Position numbers and translations under genes: made by a program
Part shown: one piece after another, positions 60,617 to 64,000 of the stretch
Numbering within the stretch: the first letter of the stretch is position 1
How the letters are laid out: every line of letters begins with the position of its first letter
Source of the DNA: Gonapodya prolifera JEL478
Lineage: Eukaryota; Monoblepharomycota; Monoblepharidomycetes; Monoblepharidales; Gonapodyaceae
Direction: 5' to 3'
Assembly: GCA_001574975.1 (NCBI GenBank)
Contig: KQ965797.1
Location: 1,270 to 65,269, forward strand
DNA: 64,000 nucleotides
The notes under the pieces: generated by a model
What the model saw: only the letters and a program-made list of their open reading frames with translations
Told to the model about the DNA's origin: nothing
The model's database searches: none

Positions 60617-62170
60617 TCACCACGCAACCTTGGCCAGGACTCCATTGGGCCACAACCTGACGCAAAGTTTGCGCATCTCATCCGCAAACAGGATAAAGAT
60701 GGCAAAACGGAATTGGAAGAATCCAAAACTCAACCAGCACCAACGCTGTGCCAAAGAGGGTTTGGATCCATGGCACTTATGTGACGAACACGGCGATAGC
60801 CACCACAATGAATGCCACAAAGAATATCCATGGATTTGGTTTCTTGAACACAGGGTTGGATTGCAAGATGGACCATCTTTTGTTACGAACAGACAGGAGG
60901 TTGCCCAGCTGGAGAATAACAAGGGTGACAAAGTAGACGCATTGTCCTTGCGTCTTGAAGTAAACAAGTTCGTCGTTTGTGTATCCATAGAAGCCATCTT
61001 GGTAGTCCTCAAATGCGAAAAAGAGCGTGCTCATTGGGACACCAGCGTATCTCCAAAAGTAAAGAAAGAACATGCCATGTGATATTACAGTCATCATGGT
61101 CCCAATGAACAGATAGCTCTGAAACCAAGAAAGTCAGATAGAGTACCATTTGCAATCAACCACATAGGTCACAAACCTGGAGATAGATTTTCAAGTTGAT
61201 AAGGTGATTGCGCTTGTGATTTCTCAGAGGTAGAGTGAGGAGATTGAATTCTTCACTTTCCATGATCAAAGCAAGTGAAAGGAACAGATCTGTGAAGACA
61301 CAGATGATGATCATCAGGAAAGAACTGAGTGGCAGCGGAACACCAAAGTAAATGTTGAGAATAACTGGCCAGATCTTGGACCAGCTGCCCACAGGGAGGA
61401 GGTACAAGATGACCTTTTGGAGGTTCTGAAATACTAATTGACCCAGGCAGACTGCAGTAGTAATTGAATTAAAAGTGCCAAGGAGAACAAGAGTTGCCAC
61501 TTCAATGGCGACGTCACTGCCAGTCGAAATGGCAATTGCAACGTGACCTGCTTTCAGTGCGGGAGCATCACTCACTCCATCTCCAGTCACCGCGACAACG
61601 CAATGGTGGCTTTTGAACTGATTCACAATGGTCAACTTTTGCTCTGGTGTTGTTTGTGCAAAAACAATCTCCGAGTATCTGCAGACGACATCCCATTGAG
61701 CATCTGTAAGATCACCAATATGCTTGCCCTCAAGGACCAAACTCACTGGAATGAAGCCATTCTTGTCCACACTTTTGGGTTCTTTGACAGCTAAGGAAAT
61801 GTCCATAATCGAATAAGGCTCTCCCTGGTGAGTCAAGATCCCAACCATGTGCCCAATTGCCACCGCCGTAAGGCCAAAATCGCCAGTCACCATGAAAAAT
61901 TCCATACCAGCTCTATGGCAGTTGGCCACCGTCTGCGCTATTTCAGGCCTTGGAGGGTCAATAATTGCAATCATCCCAATGAGTGTGAGATCTCGGAAGC
62001 ACTTTGTGGTGAGCTCATCAGTGAGAGCATTTGAATCAAGAGCATTGTGGGGCAAGTATTGATGAGAGCAGAGTGCGAGACCATTTCTCCTGCAGAGCTA
62101 TGGCAGATGCCACAATGTTGTCATGGAGTTCCATTACTTTGTTCCCAGCACTGCTCCAGTATGAGGTGCA

Positions 62171-62410
62171 TGCTACACAACCTAGGTGAGCTGCACGAGC
62201 CTGTAAACTGCAGGAACGTGTATATATGATCAGATGTACATAGCAAGACATAATGTGCATAGAACTCACCTGCAGGAACGTGATGCCAAACTTAGGGCAC
62301 GTCCTGCAGGTGTGCACATCTAAACCCGCGGCCACAGTAGTGGCACAGCAGCTAATACCCAACACTCATACTACACTATATACTCCACGTTAGTGGATGT
62401 CAGTGTGACA
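62171..62410. mobile_element. Solo LTR, 240 bp, target duplication GTGCA
   Basis: Begins TGCTACACAACC, ends GTGTGACA and is flanked on both sides by GTGCA (62166-62170 and 62411-62415). Removing element plus one repeat restores the ATPase text between PACT and SYW, exactly as read in copy A at 14094-14099, which serves as the empty site. TG...CA ends and a 5-bp duplication are the mark of LTR retrotransposons; no internal genes are present, so it is a solo LTR. Confidence 0.92.
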
Positions 62411-62717
62411 GTGCAAGCAGGTAAGACAACATCCAGTGCCCCTTTCACATACACCAAGAACTCAGACACAGAGTCAGTGTCGACACCGGATCCAAACATG
62501 CGTAACATCCATTTGTTCTTGGAGTTGAAAGGGATGCTGAAAGATGGTTTATTGGTCACGCGGATGCTATCAGTTGATGCAATTGATTCTGCAAACTGAA
62601 GAATGGTGGCATCTGTGGCGTTTCCGTTCACTGGAGACTGAGTGGCAGATCCTGGCGCTGTATGGCTCCGGTCAAATGTGGCTTCATTGCAAAGGGCAGC
62701 AGCTTTGAAGAGCTTGT

Positions 62718-62958
62718 TGCTACACAACCTTGGTGAGCTGCACGAGCCTGTAAACTGCAGGAACGTGTATATATATGATCAAACATACATAATATGTTGT
62801 AGCGCACACAGAACTCACCTGCAGGAACGTGACGCCAAACTTGGGGCACGCCCTGCAGGTGCACTCATCTAAATACATGACCACAGTAGTGGCACAGCAC
62901 TTAACACCTCACACTATATATACCATGTCAATGGATGTCACCTGAGGCTATGGTGACA
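62718..62958. mobile_element. Solo LTR, 241 bp, target duplication CTTGT
   Basis: Starts TGCTACACAACC and ends GGTGACA, flanked by CTTGT on both sides (62713-62717 and 62959-62963). Excision joins NNALDK to LFKAAALCN of the nucleotide-binding domain. It is related to the LTR at 62171 but differs at many sites, mainly in the second half, so the two inserted separately. Confidence 0.92.
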
Positions 62959-64000
62959 CTTGTCCAGTGCATTGTTCATAGGGGCAATAGTCCAATTGAA
63001 GCCCTCAGATGGAACTGAGTGCAATGTTCCATCTGCAAATCCGAATGCCATGACTTGCATGGTGTTTTGCGTGAGCATGCCTGTCTTGTCAGAGCAGATT
63101 ACGCTCACACAACCCAGAGTTTTGATGGTGGCAAGCAATTTTGGGAGGACATTGACCTCTTTCATGCATCAAGTAATCAGACAGAGAGTACTGGTCACAG
63201 CCATTGGCATTCCCTCGGGGATGAACGCAACAACACAGCCCATCAAGGTAACTGTGGTACAAAATATTGGTGAGACAATAATCAAAAACTCTCAACGATG
63301 CAAGCCACCCACCCAAAATGCCAACCACGTTGATGAACAAAACGTGAGTGACACGCAACCATCCCACCCATGTGAGCAAGATTATTGTGGCAAGAACAAC
63401 TGTGAGGAGCACAATAATCTTGACAAAGCGGTTGATTTCTTGCTTGATCAGGGTATCTTTTTGTTCTGTTGTAGCTGTGAGCTTTGAAATGCGACCCATC
63501 ACGGTTCTGGCCCTGGTGAGAACCACAATTCCTTTTGCAGAGCCATTCATCTGTAAGGTACGGGACATTATCAAATCATGTACTCAGGTAGGAACAAAAC
63601 ATACCATATGTGTTCCCATCAGCGCAATATTCTTCAACTCCAGGAAGTCTGGATCGGTCATGTCAATTCTTCTGTCCACTTCTTCACTTTTGCTGGTAAG
63701 AATGGAGTGATCAAATCTAGCATCCGAGGATGCCTCAATGATTCAAAGGTCAGCAGGAACTTTGTTTCCCAAGGAAAGCAAAACAATGTCCCCACAGACG
63801 AGCTCGGTGGCAGGGATATGAGAGAGATCACCATTGCGTAGAACAGTGCATTTGGATGGCATGAGATTGAGAATTGAGCTCATGATTTTATGGGTTGACC
63901 AGTCTTGGAAGGCTGGAGGGACAAACATTCAAGTTGCATTGCGTGAATATGGTACTTACAAGTGCAAAAGGAACGAACTGAAAGTGAAGCCTGAAGGAAA

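Larger units (their letters stand above)
60617..64000 (-). pseudogene. Na+/K+-ATPase-type P-type ATPase pseudogene, copy B, cut by two LTRs
   Basis: Type IIC P-type ATPase, reading minus; the N-terminal end is beyond the window edge. Present: M2 region, actuator domain (HSILTSKSEE-like, LSLGNKVPADLR), M4 PEGM, phosphorylation site, nucleotide-binding domain, hinge (TGDGVSDAPALK) and M5-M10. Broken by TGA at 63169-63171, two LTR insertions (62718-62958 and 62171-62410), a 20-base deletion near 62075 relative to copy A, TAA at 60777-60779 where copy A has Glu, and an extra A at about 60704-60707. The phosphorylation motif reads CSDKTGMLTQN: the conserved Thr after Gly (ACG) became Met (ATG). 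Clearly dead, but younger than copy A at 13140-15656, lying in opposite orientation. Confidence 0.92.

Noticed and set aside
62047-62229. Plus-strand frames inside ATPase copy B
   Set aside because: They are antisense to ATPase codons and to the LTR; no independent support.
1-64000. tRNA genes, CRISPR arrays or bacterial operons
   Set aside because: No cloverleaf with a GGTTCGAATC-type loop, no spaced identical repeats, and gene structure is clearly eukaryotic.

Overview
This window is nuclear DNA of a fungus. Genes are separated by short gaps and cut by many small GT-AG introns, mostly 50-100 bases. Several families are ones retained in early-diverging fungi: a Na+/K+-ATPase-type pump, a villidin-type actin regulator (coronin, PH, gelsolin and headpiece parts), and plasma-membrane proteins ending in SH3. 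A chytrid-like organism is my inference; nothing here names the species. No tRNA, rRNA, CRISPR array or intact mobile element was seen. Two Ns (18852, 58995) sit in homopolymers, as in a draft assembly.

Layout. 1-2.1 kb: little coding sequence, one LTR-like repeat. 2.2-3.3 kb: four-exon membrane protein. 4.5-9.9 kb (-): long multi-exon Ras GTPase-activating protein with C2, C1-like, RasGAP and four LIM domains. 10.4-17.2 kb: two related Ser/Pro-rich genes in direct orientation flanking a wrecked P-type ATPase (copy A). 18.2-19 kb: kinase relic. 19.3-24.6 kb (-): SH3-tailed membrane protein, MYND protein, membrane RING protein. 25.5-27.1 kb (-): multi-pass membrane protein. 28-29.8 kb: amidohydrolase of ten exons. 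30-36.4 kb: villidin-like protein. 36.7-40.2 kb (-): coiled-coil protein, dual-specificity phosphatase, zinc-finger protein. 40.5-47.9 kb: a duplicated two-gene unit (FAH-family hydrolase plus SH3-tailed membrane protein) whose later copies decay. 48-58.5 kb: acyl-CoA dehydrogenase, OTU deubiquitinase, COQ11-like dehydrogenase, ankyrin-SH3 protein, MFS transporter. 60.6-64 kb (-): second broken ATPase (copy B), with two ~240-bp solo LTRs inserted in its exons, each with a perfect 5-bp target duplication.

The clearest theme is signalling at the cell cortex: at least four intact genes carry SH3 domains of the same divergent type, next to RasGAP-LIM and villidin proteins that would act on Ras and actin. 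The mitochondrial genes (acyl-CoA dehydrogenase, COQ11-like) and the transporter are ordinary metabolism. The second theme is gene turnover: two ATPase pseudogenes in opposite orientation, a decaying tandem array, and LTR insertions into already dying sequence.
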